In this document: in pieces, positions 1-5,505 of the stretch
How the letters are laid out: each line of letters opens with the position of its first letter
Position numbering within the stretch: the first letter of the stretch is position 1
Source of the DNA: Hyphomicrobiales bacterium
GTDB lineage: Bacteria; Pseudomonadota; Alphaproteobacteria; Rhizobiales; JAJFHB01
NCBI GenBank assembly: GCA_021775795.1
Contig: JAJFHB010000334.1
Span: forward strand, 1 to 7,681
Direction of reading: 5' to 3'
Length of the DNA: 7,681 nucleotides
Position numbers and translations under genes: made by a program
Notes under the pieces: generated by a model
The model's database searches: none
Seen by the model: the letters and a program-made list of their open reading frames with translations, nothing else
Told to the model about the DNA's origin: nothing

Positions 1-292
1 GAAAACACAGGGCGGCTTTTTCCGAAGCGAGGATCTCGCTTCCCTTCTGGCTTTCATAGTTCGTGTAAAACACGAAACCATCGGCGTCGACGCCTTTCAG
101 CAGCACCATCCGCACATTCGGCATGCCATTCGCATCGACGCTTGCAAGCGCCATGGCATTGGCATCATTCGGCTCTTTTTTCTGGGCATCAGCAAACCAT
201 TCTTCAAACAGTTTGAAAGGGTCTTCCCGTTTCGAGAAGTCTTCGGTTGCCCATGCTTCGAGCCGCTTTGAATCTGGTGATTTTGAGGGCAT
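1..292 (-). CDS. pdxH: Pyridoxine/pyridoxamine 5'-phosphate oxidase, N-terminal part (cut by window start)
   Basis: This is the first ~97 residues of the FMN enzyme that oxidises pyridoxamine- or pyridoxine-5'-phosphate to pyridoxal-5'-phosphate in the cytosol. Translating the minus strand gives a start [19 protein letters not shown], then [15 protein letters not shown], then [20 protein letters not shown]. After these come RMVLLKG and [10 protein letters not shown], which are the FMN/substrate-binding segments of the family, before the window edge. I chose the ATG at 292-290 because it gives a normal N-terminal length, with GGAG about 11 nt upstream. The frame stays open further upstream to a TGA at 400-398. 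A GTG at 340-338 (AAGG 5 nt before it) and a TTG at 373-371 are alternative starts. The family call is very safe; the start is not. It is divergent from the lipoprotein gene at 536. Confidence 0.95.
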   Translation of the reverse strand, partial: MPSKSPDSKRLEAWATEDFSKREDPFKLFEEWFADAQKKEPNDANAMALASVDANGMPNVRMVLLKGVDADGFVFYTNYESQKGSEILASEKAALCF

Positions 293-458
293 GCTTACAT
301 TTGCTCCAACTGCATCGGCCTTGGCGGGTGATTTTTCCACAAGCGCCTTTTTGTTGACACTGTTCGCCCGCAATTCAGCCTTTGCACCGCCATAGCCTCA
401 GCACGAGTTAGATCACAGCGCACATCGCGCTGCAACCAGAATGCCAAGGGCTTAGGGG

Positions 459-500
459 ACGTGGCCCACGGGGATCTATCGGCCACGTATTGACCGTCAA
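459..500. promoter_or_regulatory. Inverted-repeat cluster in the pdxH/lipoprotein divergent gap
   Basis: Two perfect 8-bp arms, ACGTGGCC (459-466) and GGCCACGT (481-488), face each other across 14 nt, so their centres are 22 bp apart, or two helical turns. The left arm is also part of an 11-nt palindrome, CGTGGCCCACG (460-470). Immediately to the right is a second 11-nt palindrome, TTGACCGTCAA (490-500). The cluster sits about 35-75 bp before the lipoprotein ATG and about 170 bp before pdxH. This suits operator half-sites for a dimeric regulator or a hairpin in a transcript leader. No regulator identity can be read from it. The rest of 293-535 shows no gene that I would support. Confidence 0.45.
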
Positions 501-535
501 AAGCAACTTGGACGTGATCGAACCAGGGGGTCGGT

Positions 536-793
536 ATGTTCAAACAGTGTGTTGCATTCCTCATTTTTGCAGGGGTGCTGTGTGGTTGTCAGACTTCGCA
601 GTCCAGCGTGAGTTCCGGCTCAATCTCCGGCATATCCGGAGGCTCTCAACCTAACGTCAGTATTGTCGAGAGTACCGAAGGAATTGGCCGCAAACGCAGC
701 CAGCAGTGCCGCGATGAAATGTCTTCAGTTCCGGTTGACGATGGCACAGCGATCATCAGTGGCAGGTCCTGCACTCTTTCGGATGCGGGCTGA
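536..793 (+). CDS. Small predicted lipoprotein, function unknown
   Basis: 85-residue protein. It begins MFKQCVAFLIFAGVLCGC: a short Lys-containing n-region, a hydrophobic h-region and a lipobox Leu-Cys-Gly-Cys18. Signal peptidase II cleavage before Cys18 and lipid anchoring are therefore expected. Gln19 at +2 predicts outer-membrane sorting. A Ser/Gly-rich linker (about 20-45) follows, then a basic patch (Arg52-Lys-Arg) and a Cys-containing tail with segments SQQCRDEM and IISGRSC. The spacing of the two tail cysteines, followed by Asp-Ala-Gly, faintly recalls the C-terminal motif of 17-kDa-surface-antigen-like lipoproteins, but the protein stops just there, so truncation is possible. A G-run (526-530) about 5 nt before the ATG can act as ribosome binding site. 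I do not recognise the gene. The 223 nt that follow, up to 1016, contain no gene I can support. Confidence 0.55.
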   Translation: MFKQCVAFLIFAGVLCGCQTSQSSVSSGSISGISGGSQPNVSIVESTEGIGRKRSQQCRDEMSSVPVDDGTAIISGRSCTLSDAG

Positions 794-1016
794 CGCCGTT
801 TCAAACCTCCTTTTTCTTGTGCCGGGGTTCGGCGTTCATCTTCGCTTGCGTCACAACACAAACTGAATTGCTCCAGAGTGCGGTGCTGCAAACCGGCGTA
901 TGTCAATGAGTTCAGGTTTGCGATAGTTTGAGCAGTTGCCTGCACCACGGCATTTGACCAAATGCATAAAGCCTTTGGGCGTCTTGGTGCTGCACTGTCC
1001 AGTCCCATAGCGGTAA

Positions 1017-1469
1017 ATGACCATTCACAGCCTAGACGATATCCCTGCGGTATTTGCCAACGCCTGGAACAGCGGTGATGCAAAGACGCTTGCCTTGCTA
1101 TTTGCCGAAGATGCGGACTTTGTGAACGTAACCGGCATTTGGTGGCGCCGTCGCCGTGCCATTGAAAAAGCGCACGACTACGCGCTGAAACGCTATTTTC
1201 GTGACGCCCGTCTCACGCTCGAAACTTGCGAAACCAGACGACTTGGGGCCTCGGTGGCGGTCTTGCATCTTCTCTGGCGTCTCGATGGGCAATATGCTCC
1301 TGACGGTACGGAAGCGGAAAGCCGGAAGGCAATCATGATCATGATTACAGAACGGCGCGATGAAGGTTGGGTGGTGGTGGCTGCCCAGAACACTGATATT
1401 GTTCCGGGGTCGGAAACTAACCTTGCGCAAAATAATACGTTGCAGCCGATATCATACGATGCGAATTGA
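1017..1469 (+). CDS. SgcJ/EcaC-type DUF4440 family protein (NTF2-like fold)
   Basis: 150 residues, the usual size for single-domain SnoaL/DUF4440 proteins. N-terminal features are typical of the fold: IPAVFANAWNSGD (9-21), in which the amphipathic helix ends at the Asn-x-Gly-Asp turn, then LALLFAEDADFVNVTG (25-40) with the Phe-Val-Asn strand. A basic stretch, WWRRRRAI (42-49), follows. The C-terminal strand ends in AAQNTDIVPGSE (122-133), a hallmark of the SgcJ/EcaC group as I know it. The last ~15 residues are a loose tail. Despite the name 'oxidoreductase' often attached to the group, no cofactor site is visible, and members are usually of unknown substrate. It is probably cytosolic, since there is no signal peptide. 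The ribosome binding site is weak (GGTAA directly before ATG). The dnaJ-like gene starts 41 nt after its stop, so co-transcription is possible. Confidence 0.8.
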   Translation: MTIHSLDDIPAVFANAWNSGDAKTLALLFAEDADFVNVTGIWWRRRRAIEKAHDYALKRYFRDARLTLETCETRRLGASVAVLHLLWRLDGQYAPDGTEAESRKAIMIMITERRDEGWVVVAAQNTDIVPGSETNLAQNNTLQPISYDAN

Positions 1470-1510
1470 GGAACGTTCAGTAGTTCCAATGTGGTCTGAA
1501 AGCACCCTAG

Positions 1511-2443
1511 ATGCGTGATCCTTATCAAATACTCGGCGTGCCCAAAGGGGCAAGCGATGACGAGATCAAGAAGGCCTACCGGAAGCTGGCGAAACAGTTT
1601 CACCCTGATGTCAACGAGGGCGACGCTGCTGCCTCTCAGCGCTTCTCCGAGGCATCGACTGCTTATGACCTGTTGAGCGACAAGGAAAAGCGGACGCAGT
1701 TTGATCGTGGCGAGATCGATGCGGAAGGCAAGCCGACGGCGCGCGGGTTCAACCCCTTTGGCGGCGGTGGTGGCGGTGGGCCATTCCGCGGCGGTGCAAG
1801 AGGACGTCCGCCGGGCGGCGGCGGTTTCAATGCCGAGGACGTGTTTTCGGAGATTTTTTCCGGCTTCGGTGGGCCGGGGCGAGCTTCCGGTCCGGTTCGC
1901 GGGCGCGATGTGAGCTATACCCTGAAGACATCTTTCATCGATGCTGCTCGCGGCACCAAAACGCGGGTGACGCTTGCTGCCGGCAAGACGCTTGATGTGA
2001 ACATTCCTTCAGGCGTCACCGATGGCCAGCAGATCCGCTTGAAGGGACAAGGCGAGGTGTCAATGGGTGGCGGGACTGCCGGTGATGCCCTGATCACCAT
2101 CGAAATTCTGCCACACGCTCTTTTTACCCGCGATGGCGCGAACATTCGCGTCGACCTGCCGATCACCATCTATGAGGCCGTTCTCGGGGCAAAGATACGC
2201 GTGCCCACGCTCGAAGGTTCGGTTGAGTTGGCGGTACCGCCGAACTCCTCTACCGGCAAAGTGTTGAGACTGAAGGGCAAAGGCATACAGCTGAAGGGGC
2301 AATCTGCTCCGGGCGACCAGTTTGTCACGCTGCGGGTCATGCTGCCGGAGCACTCTGGAGAGGACTTGCGGGAGGCAGCGCAGCGTATGGCCGATAGTGA
2401 GCCTTATGAAGTCCGGGGCAGCTCTTTCAGTAACAAACCGTAA
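1511..2443 (+). CDS. DnaJ-family co-chaperone of the class II (CbpA-like, no zinc finger) type
   Basis: 310 residues. The J-domain occupies about 3-66 with the DPYQILGV opening and the HPD tripeptide at 31-33, which stimulates Hsp70 (DnaK) ATPase. A Gly/Phe-rich linker runs from about 79 to 122 and includes a seven-glycine run at 84-90. Two beta-sandwich client-binding domains follow: the first begins near GRDVSYTLKTSFIDAARG (131-148) and includes VNIPSGVTDGQQIRLKGQG; the second includes ITIYEAVLGAKIRVPTLEG. The protein contains no cysteine at all, so the CxxCxGxG zinc-finger repeats of true DnaJ are missing. That makes it a class B J-protein rather than the main DnaJ. The annotated ATG begins the J-domain at residue 3, so the start is well constrained, although only a weak GAAAG lies upstream. 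It is likely a cytosolic partner of DnaK. Confidence 0.93.
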   Translation: MRDPYQILGVPKGASDDEIKKAYRKLAKQFHPDVNEGDAAASQRFSEASTAYDLLSDKEKRTQFDRGEIDAEGKPTARGFNPFGGGGGGGPFRGGARGRPPGGGGFNAEDVFSEIFSGFGGPGRASGPVRGRDVSYTLKTSFIDAARGTKTRVTLAAGKTLDVNIPSGVTDGQQIRLKGQGEVSMGGGTAGDALITIEILPHALFTRDGANIRVDLPITIYEAVLGAKIRVPTLEGSVELAVPPNSSTGKVLRLKGKGIQLKGQSAPGDQFVTLRVMLPEHSGEDLREAAQRMADSEPYEVRGSSFSNKP

Positions 2444-2543
2444 CGAAGGTCAATTCACGATGTCTGGCCCTGAATTCGGTAGACGGCCATAAGCGTTTGT
2501 GTAGGATGAGCCCTGTCCAGGGGGGACTTAATCTTTTGTTGCT

Positions 2544-2549
2544 AGGAGG
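2544..2549 (+). promoter_or_regulatory. Shine-Dalgarno of fabI fixing a GTG start
   Basis: AGGAGG lies 5 nt before the GTG at 2555. The in-frame ATG at 2576 has no comparable purine run upstream, so the GTG is preferred even though the family's conserved core begins at the later Met. Confidence 0.8.
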
Positions 2550-2554
2550 CTGGT

Positions 2555-3367
2555 GTGAGCGATCCAGGACCACTTATGGCTGGAAAGCGCGGCCTCGTAA
2601 TGGGGGTGGCGAACAATCGCTCCATTGCCTGGGGCATTGCGAAAGCCTGTGCAAATCACGGTGCCGAACTGGCATTCACCTATCAGGGTGATGCGTTGCT
2701 GCGGCGGGTAGCACCTCTGGCCGAAGAAATCGGCTCTTCGATCGTACTTCCGTGTGATGTCACGGATGTCGCCAGTCTCGACGCCACTTTTGAGGCGCTA
2801 GAGAAGGAATGGGGTTCTCTCGATTTTGTCGTCCATGCCATAGCCTTTTCGGACAAGGACGAACTCACCGGCCGTTACGTCGACACCACGTCTGCCAACT
2901 TCAACATGACAATGAATATCTCCTGTTATTCATTCACCGCCGTAGCGCAGCGCGCGGAACGCCTCATGACAAATGGCGGTTCGCTCCTGACCCTGACCTA
3001 CTATGGTGCGGAAAAAGTCGTGCCGCATTATAACGTTATGGGTGTTGCCAAAGCAGCACTGGAAGCGAGTGTACGTTATTTGGCCGTTGATCTCGGCAAG
3101 AACGGCGTGCGGGTCAACGCGATCTCGGCCGGGCCGATCAAAACCCTTGCCGCATCAGGTATTGGTGATTTTCGCTATATTCTGAAGTGGAACGAATATA
3201 ACTCGCCACTGCGACGCGCAGTCACCACGGATGAAGTTGGCGATGCGGCCTTGAGCCTTTTGAGCGATCTTGGACGCTCCATAACCGGCGAAGTCCTGCA
3301 TGTGGATTCCGGTTATCATGTCGTTGGCATGAAGAACGAAGACGCGCCGGATATTGCCGCGATCTGA
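2555..3367 (+). CDS. fabI: Enoyl-[acyl-carrier-protein] reductase (NADH), FabI
   Basis: 270 residues. It catalyses the last reduction of each fatty-acid elongation cycle (trans-2-enoyl-ACP to acyl-ACP) in type II synthesis. It is a short-chain dehydrogenase-type Rossmann fold. The nucleotide loop is GVANNRSIAWGIAK (17-30), and CDVTD (67-71) precedes the HAIAFSDKDEL segment (94-104). The catalytic set is Tyr149, Tyr159 and Lys166 (Tyr-x6-Lys, YNVMGVAK), matching Tyr146/Tyr156/Lys163 of E. coli. NAISAGPIKTLAASGIGDFR is the substrate-loop region. The start is GTG, supported by AGGAGG 5 nt upstream. The residue aligned with E. coli Gly93, a known inhibitor-resistance site, is Ala97. The tail after GYHVVGMK is the extended C-terminus usual in rhizobial homologues. 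It lies 111 nt after the dnaJ-like gene. I see no obvious strong promoter; TAGGAT at 2502-2507 could be a -10. Confidence 0.97.
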   Translation: MSDPGPLMAGKRGLVMGVANNRSIAWGIAKACANHGAELAFTYQGDALLRRVAPLAEEIGSSIVLPCDVTDVASLDATFEALEKEWGSLDFVVHAIAFSDKDELTGRYVDTTSANFNMTMNISCYSFTAVAQRAERLMTNGGSLLTLTYYGAEKVVPHYNVMGVAKAALEASVRYLAVDLGKNGVRVNAISAGPIKTLAASGIGDFRYILKWNEYNSPLRRAVTTDEVGDAALSLLSDLGRSITGEVLHVDSGYHVVGMKNEDAPDIAAI

Positions 3368-3423
3368 TCGTATAGCGCCAGCGCCGTTCAACTGCTTTCA
3401 TTAAGCGTTTCCTCAGGCCCTGT

Positions 3424-3453
3424 TTGACCTGAACGTCATCGGTTGGGTAGAAC
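3424..3453 (+). promoter_or_regulatory. Candidate sigma-70-type promoter for aroC
   Basis: TTGACC (3424-3429; five of six consensus positions) and TAGAAC (3448-3453; four of six) are separated by 18 nt. The predicted start would be about 30 nt before the aroC ATG. The -35 also lies inside a weak 5-bp inverted repeat, TCAGG...CCTGA, just after fabI. The call rests on consensus resemblance only. Confidence 0.35.
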
Positions 3454-3491
3454 GCTCTTAACTTAAACAATTCCGCATTCGGTAAACCAGC

Positions 3492-4577
3492 ATGTCGCAC
3501 AACAGTTTCGGCCATCTGTTCCGGCTGACAACATTCGGCGAATCACACGGGCCAGCTATTGGCTGTGTAGTCGATGGCTGTCCGCCAATGCTGCCGCTGA
3601 CAGAAGCTGACATTCAACAATGGCTGGACAAGCGCCGGCCCGGACAGTCCCGTTTTACGACCCAAAGGCGTGAGCCGGATACGGTGCGCATCCTGTCCGG
3701 CGTGTTTCCGGACGAGGCAAGCGGCCAGCAGGTAACGACCGGAACGCCGATCTGCCTTCTGATTGAAAATGTTGATCAGCGCTCGAAGGACTATTCCGAT
3801 ATCAAGGACAAGTTCCGCCCTGGACATGCGGATTTCACCTACCTCGAGAAATACGGCATCCGCGATTATCGCGGTGGTGGCCGCTCATCAGCGCGGGAAA
3901 CGGCATCAAGGGTTGCTGCAGGTGCGGTCGCCCGCAAGGTCATTCCGCAAGTGAGCATTCGAGGCGCCCTGGTCCAGGTGGGTCCACACGGCATTGATCG
4001 TGACAACTGGGATTGGGAAGAGGTGGAGCGCAATCCGTTCTTCTGCCCCGATGCACAAGCCGCAGCAAAATGGGAAGGCTATCTCGACAGTGTTCGCAAG
4101 AGTGGTTCGTCGTGCGGCGCCGTCATCGAGATTATCGCCTCGGGCGCGCCTGCAGGTTGGGGCGCGCCGGTCTATGGCAAGATTGATCAGGAAATCACCT
4201 CCGCGCTGATGAGCATCAACGCGGTCAAGGGCGTTGAAATGGGAGCGGGTTTCGCGTCCGCGGCCTGGTCGGGAGAGCAGAATGCCGATGAGATGCGCAT
4301 GGAAAACGGCGCACCGGTGTTTACCTCAAATCACGCCGGCGGCGTACTTGGTGGAATTTCAACCGGCCAGGATATTGTCGCGCGATTTGCCGTTAAACCC
4401 ACATCGTCCATCCTGGCAGCGCGCCAGACAGTCACGCGTGATGGTGAAGAGACGGAAATTGCCACTAAAGGTCGCCACGACCCCTGCGTTGGAATCCGTG
4501 CCGTGCCGGTAGGTGAGGCAATGGTGGCAATTGTTCTGGCAGATCAGTTTCTTCGGCACCGCGGACAGGTCGGCTAA
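3492..4577 (+). CDS. aroC: Chorismate synthase
   Basis: 361 residues, normal length. It converts 5-enolpyruvylshikimate-3-phosphate to chorismate with reduced FMN, closing the shikimate pathway to aromatic amino acids, folate and quinones; it acts as a cytosolic tetramer. Signature segments are all present: [17 protein letters not shown] near the start with His19; [24 protein letters not shown] (109-117) with His112; the [12 protein letters not shown] block (126-137) that contacts FMN and phosphate; [18 protein letters not shown]; and RHDPC (328-332) before the final helix. The two histidines correspond to the conserved acid/base pair of the family. The ATG gives the standard N-terminus, although the upstream GGTAAACC is a weak ribosome site. 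The gene is intact, has its own candidate promoter 40-70 nt upstream, and converges on the minus-strand gene whose stop is 16 nt away. Confidence 0.98.
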   Translation: MSHNSFGHLFRLTTFGESHGPAIGCVVDGCPPMLPLTEADIQQWLDKRRPGQSRFTTQRREPDTVRILSGVFPDEASGQQVTTGTPICLLIENVDQRSKDYSDIKDKFRPGHADFTYLEKYGIRDYRGGGRSSARETASRVAAGAVARKVIPQVSIRGALVQVGPHGIDRDNWDWEEVERNPFFCPDAQAAAKWEGYLDSVRKSGSSCGAVIEIIASGAPAGWGAPVYGKIDQEITSALMSINAVKGVEMGAGFASAAWSGEQNADEMRMENGAPVFTSNHAGGVLGGISTGQDIVARFAVKPTSSILAARQTVTRDGEETEIATKGRHDPCVGIRAVPVGEAMVAIVLADQFLRHRGQVG

Positions 4578-4585
4578 AGTGCCGG

Positions 4586-4605
4586 CGACTTCTTATTCGA
4601 AGTCG
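4586..4605. terminator. Hairpin at the aroC / outer-membrane protein convergence
   Basis: Perfect 7-bp arms CGACTTC (4586-4592) and GAAGTCG (4599-4605) enclose a 6-nt loop, TTATTC. The loop contains the minus-strand stop codon (4593-4595). It lies 9 nt after the aroC stop, where a shared bidirectional terminator would be expected. Neither side has a run of T, so intrinsic termination would be weak; an RNA 3'-end-stabilising hairpin is equally possible. Confidence 0.4.
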
Positions 4606-5291
4606 TAACGCAGGCCAAGGCCCAGGTAGTTGGAGCCGGTATTTCGCGGCGTAATCAGCCCGTAGCCACCTGAGCGGTGATGAATTCGACCAACGAGGTG
4701 CACCTGCTCGAATTGTTTGTGGGCCAGTTCCAGTTCGAAAAGCAGCAGATTTTCAAATTTATATGTATCGACACCGCGAATGCCGTTTTTCCCGTGTTCC
4801 AGGTCCGGAGCCGTGAAGGCGTATGAAATGCCCTCGCCGAAGGCGATGTTGAAGCTGAAGTTCTCTGTAATGTTCATTTCGCCTGAGCGAAGCACAAGTG
4901 CCAAAGTGCCTTCAGTGTGGTCCTCCAGGTTGAAATGCTGCAGGACCTGCATTTCGACTTCAAGATCCATTCCATTGAAGAAGGCAAAGGGCAGGGGCGT
5001 ATCGAAGTTGTCTATCCAGACGAGGGACCCTGCGATGCCGACAAAATAGGCGTCGTCGAAATTCAGCTTGTTGGTGACAACATTGCCGGGGATTTCGAGC
5101 AGGTTGGTTTCAGCCCAGCGGGAAGCAAACAGGGTCACATGACCACTGCGGTTTCTCTCATCCTGCGTGATGCTGATAGCCCCGTCGTCCGCAAGCGCAT
5201 GCGAAACCCAGGCGAGCGAAAGCAGGCACGCGAAGCCGATTGCGGTCGCCGTTTGTCGGACAATCGTCAAGAGAAATCCTAGCCCTAACAC
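4593..5291 (-). CDS. Exported, probable outer-membrane beta-barrel protein (PagL-like signature)
   Basis: 232 residues from the GTG at 5291. A hydrophobic signal segment ends at VSHALA|DD (cleavage after Ala34), so the protein is exported by Sec. The mature part has alternating hydrophobic/polar strands with Gly and aromatics, no long hydrophobic helix, and ends GLRYDFE, close to the C-terminal aromatic of beta-barrels. Near the end, RIHHRSGGYGL (202-212) followed by NTGSNYLGLGLRY resembles the last strands of PagL/lipid A 3-O-deacylases, which carry a His-x-Ser catalytic pair; here that would be His205/Ser207. The acidic third residue of PagL is not obvious. A TTG at 5270-5268 (residue 8) has AGGA 6 nt upstream and may be the true start; the GTG lacks a good ribosome site. 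The family assignment is inference. The safe call is an exported barrel-like protein. Confidence 0.6.
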   Translation of the reverse strand: MLGLGFLLTIVRQTATAIGFACLLSLAWVSHALADDGAISITQDERNRSGHVTLFASRWAETNLLEIPGNVVTNKLNFDDAYFVGIAGSLVWIDNFDTPLPFAFFNGMDLEVEMQVLQHFNLEDHTEGTLALVLRSGEMNITENFSFNIAFGEGISYAFTAPDLEHGKNGIRGVDTYKFENLLLFELELAHKQFEQVHLVGRIHHRSGGYGLITPRNTGSNYLGLGLRYDFE

Positions 5292-5344
5292 ACCATCGCG
5301 CTTTCGTGTCGCCCCGAACGCGAAGGAAAATTATTGCGCCGAAG

Positions 5345-5383
5345 TGTTCAGCGCACCCACTGCCAAAAAACTATACCTGAACA
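5345..5383. repeat. Inverted repeat upstream of the barrel protein gene
   Basis: Perfect 7-bp arms TGTTCAG (5345-5351) and CTGAACA (5377-5383) are separated by 25 nt, giving 32 bp (about three helical turns) between their centres. Read on the minus strand, the spacer holds TATAGT followed by a T-run (5375-5365), resembling a -10 element, but no matching -35 is visible. It is 54-92 bp upstream of the GTG, a plausible operator position. Confidence 0.35.
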
Positions 5384-5421
5384 GTTAGACGGGGGATACG
5401 TTGATTTGGCAAGAGATGATG

Positions 5422-5437
5422 AAAAGTTCGGACTTTT
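5422..5437. terminator. Small hairpin with A/T tracts downstream of the racemase-like gene
   Basis: AAAAGT (5422-5427) and ACTTTT (5432-5437) pair perfectly around the 4-nt loop TCGG. The hairpin is about 70 nt beyond the stop of the minus-strand racemase-like gene. An A-tract and a T-tract in the stem make it usable in either direction, but the stem is AT-rich and only 6 bp, so it would be a weak intrinsic terminator. A second weak stem, TCGCT/AGCGA, lies at 5468-5484, and the palindrome TGGCGCCA at 5448-5455. Confidence 0.3.
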
Positions 5438-5505
5438 ATTGCACGTCTGGCGCCACAGCACAGGCGGTCGCTGCTTGAGAGCGAACAGAGCCGAATTGGA
5501 GAGCT

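Noticed and set aside
882..994. GGTGCTGCA repeated at 882-890 and 986-994
   Set aside because: Nine bases, irregular 104-bp spacing and no flanking similarity; consistent with chance.
646..1083. 145-codon open frame on the minus strand
   Set aside because: It overlaps the lipoprotein and the start of the SgcJ-type gene, its translation is rich in Arg/Cys/Ser/Trp with no recognisable fold, and no ribosome site stands out.
1470..1487. GGAAC/GTTCC inverted repeat between the SgcJ-type and dnaJ-like genes
   Set aside because: Only 5 bp around an 8-nt loop with no T-run; too weak to call a terminator.
1193..1603. 136-codon minus-strand open frame across the SgcJ-type and dnaJ-like genes
   Set aside because: It is antisense to two well-supported genes and has no family-like motifs.
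1759..1784. GGC/GGT-rich stretch in the dnaJ-like gene
   Set aside because: It looks like a simple repeat but encodes the normal glycine-rich linker of J-proteins.
2508..2525. CCCTG/CAGGG and GTCC/GGAC complementarity in the fabI leader
   Set aside because: Stems of 4-5 bp that compete with each other; not enough to claim an attenuator or riboswitch.
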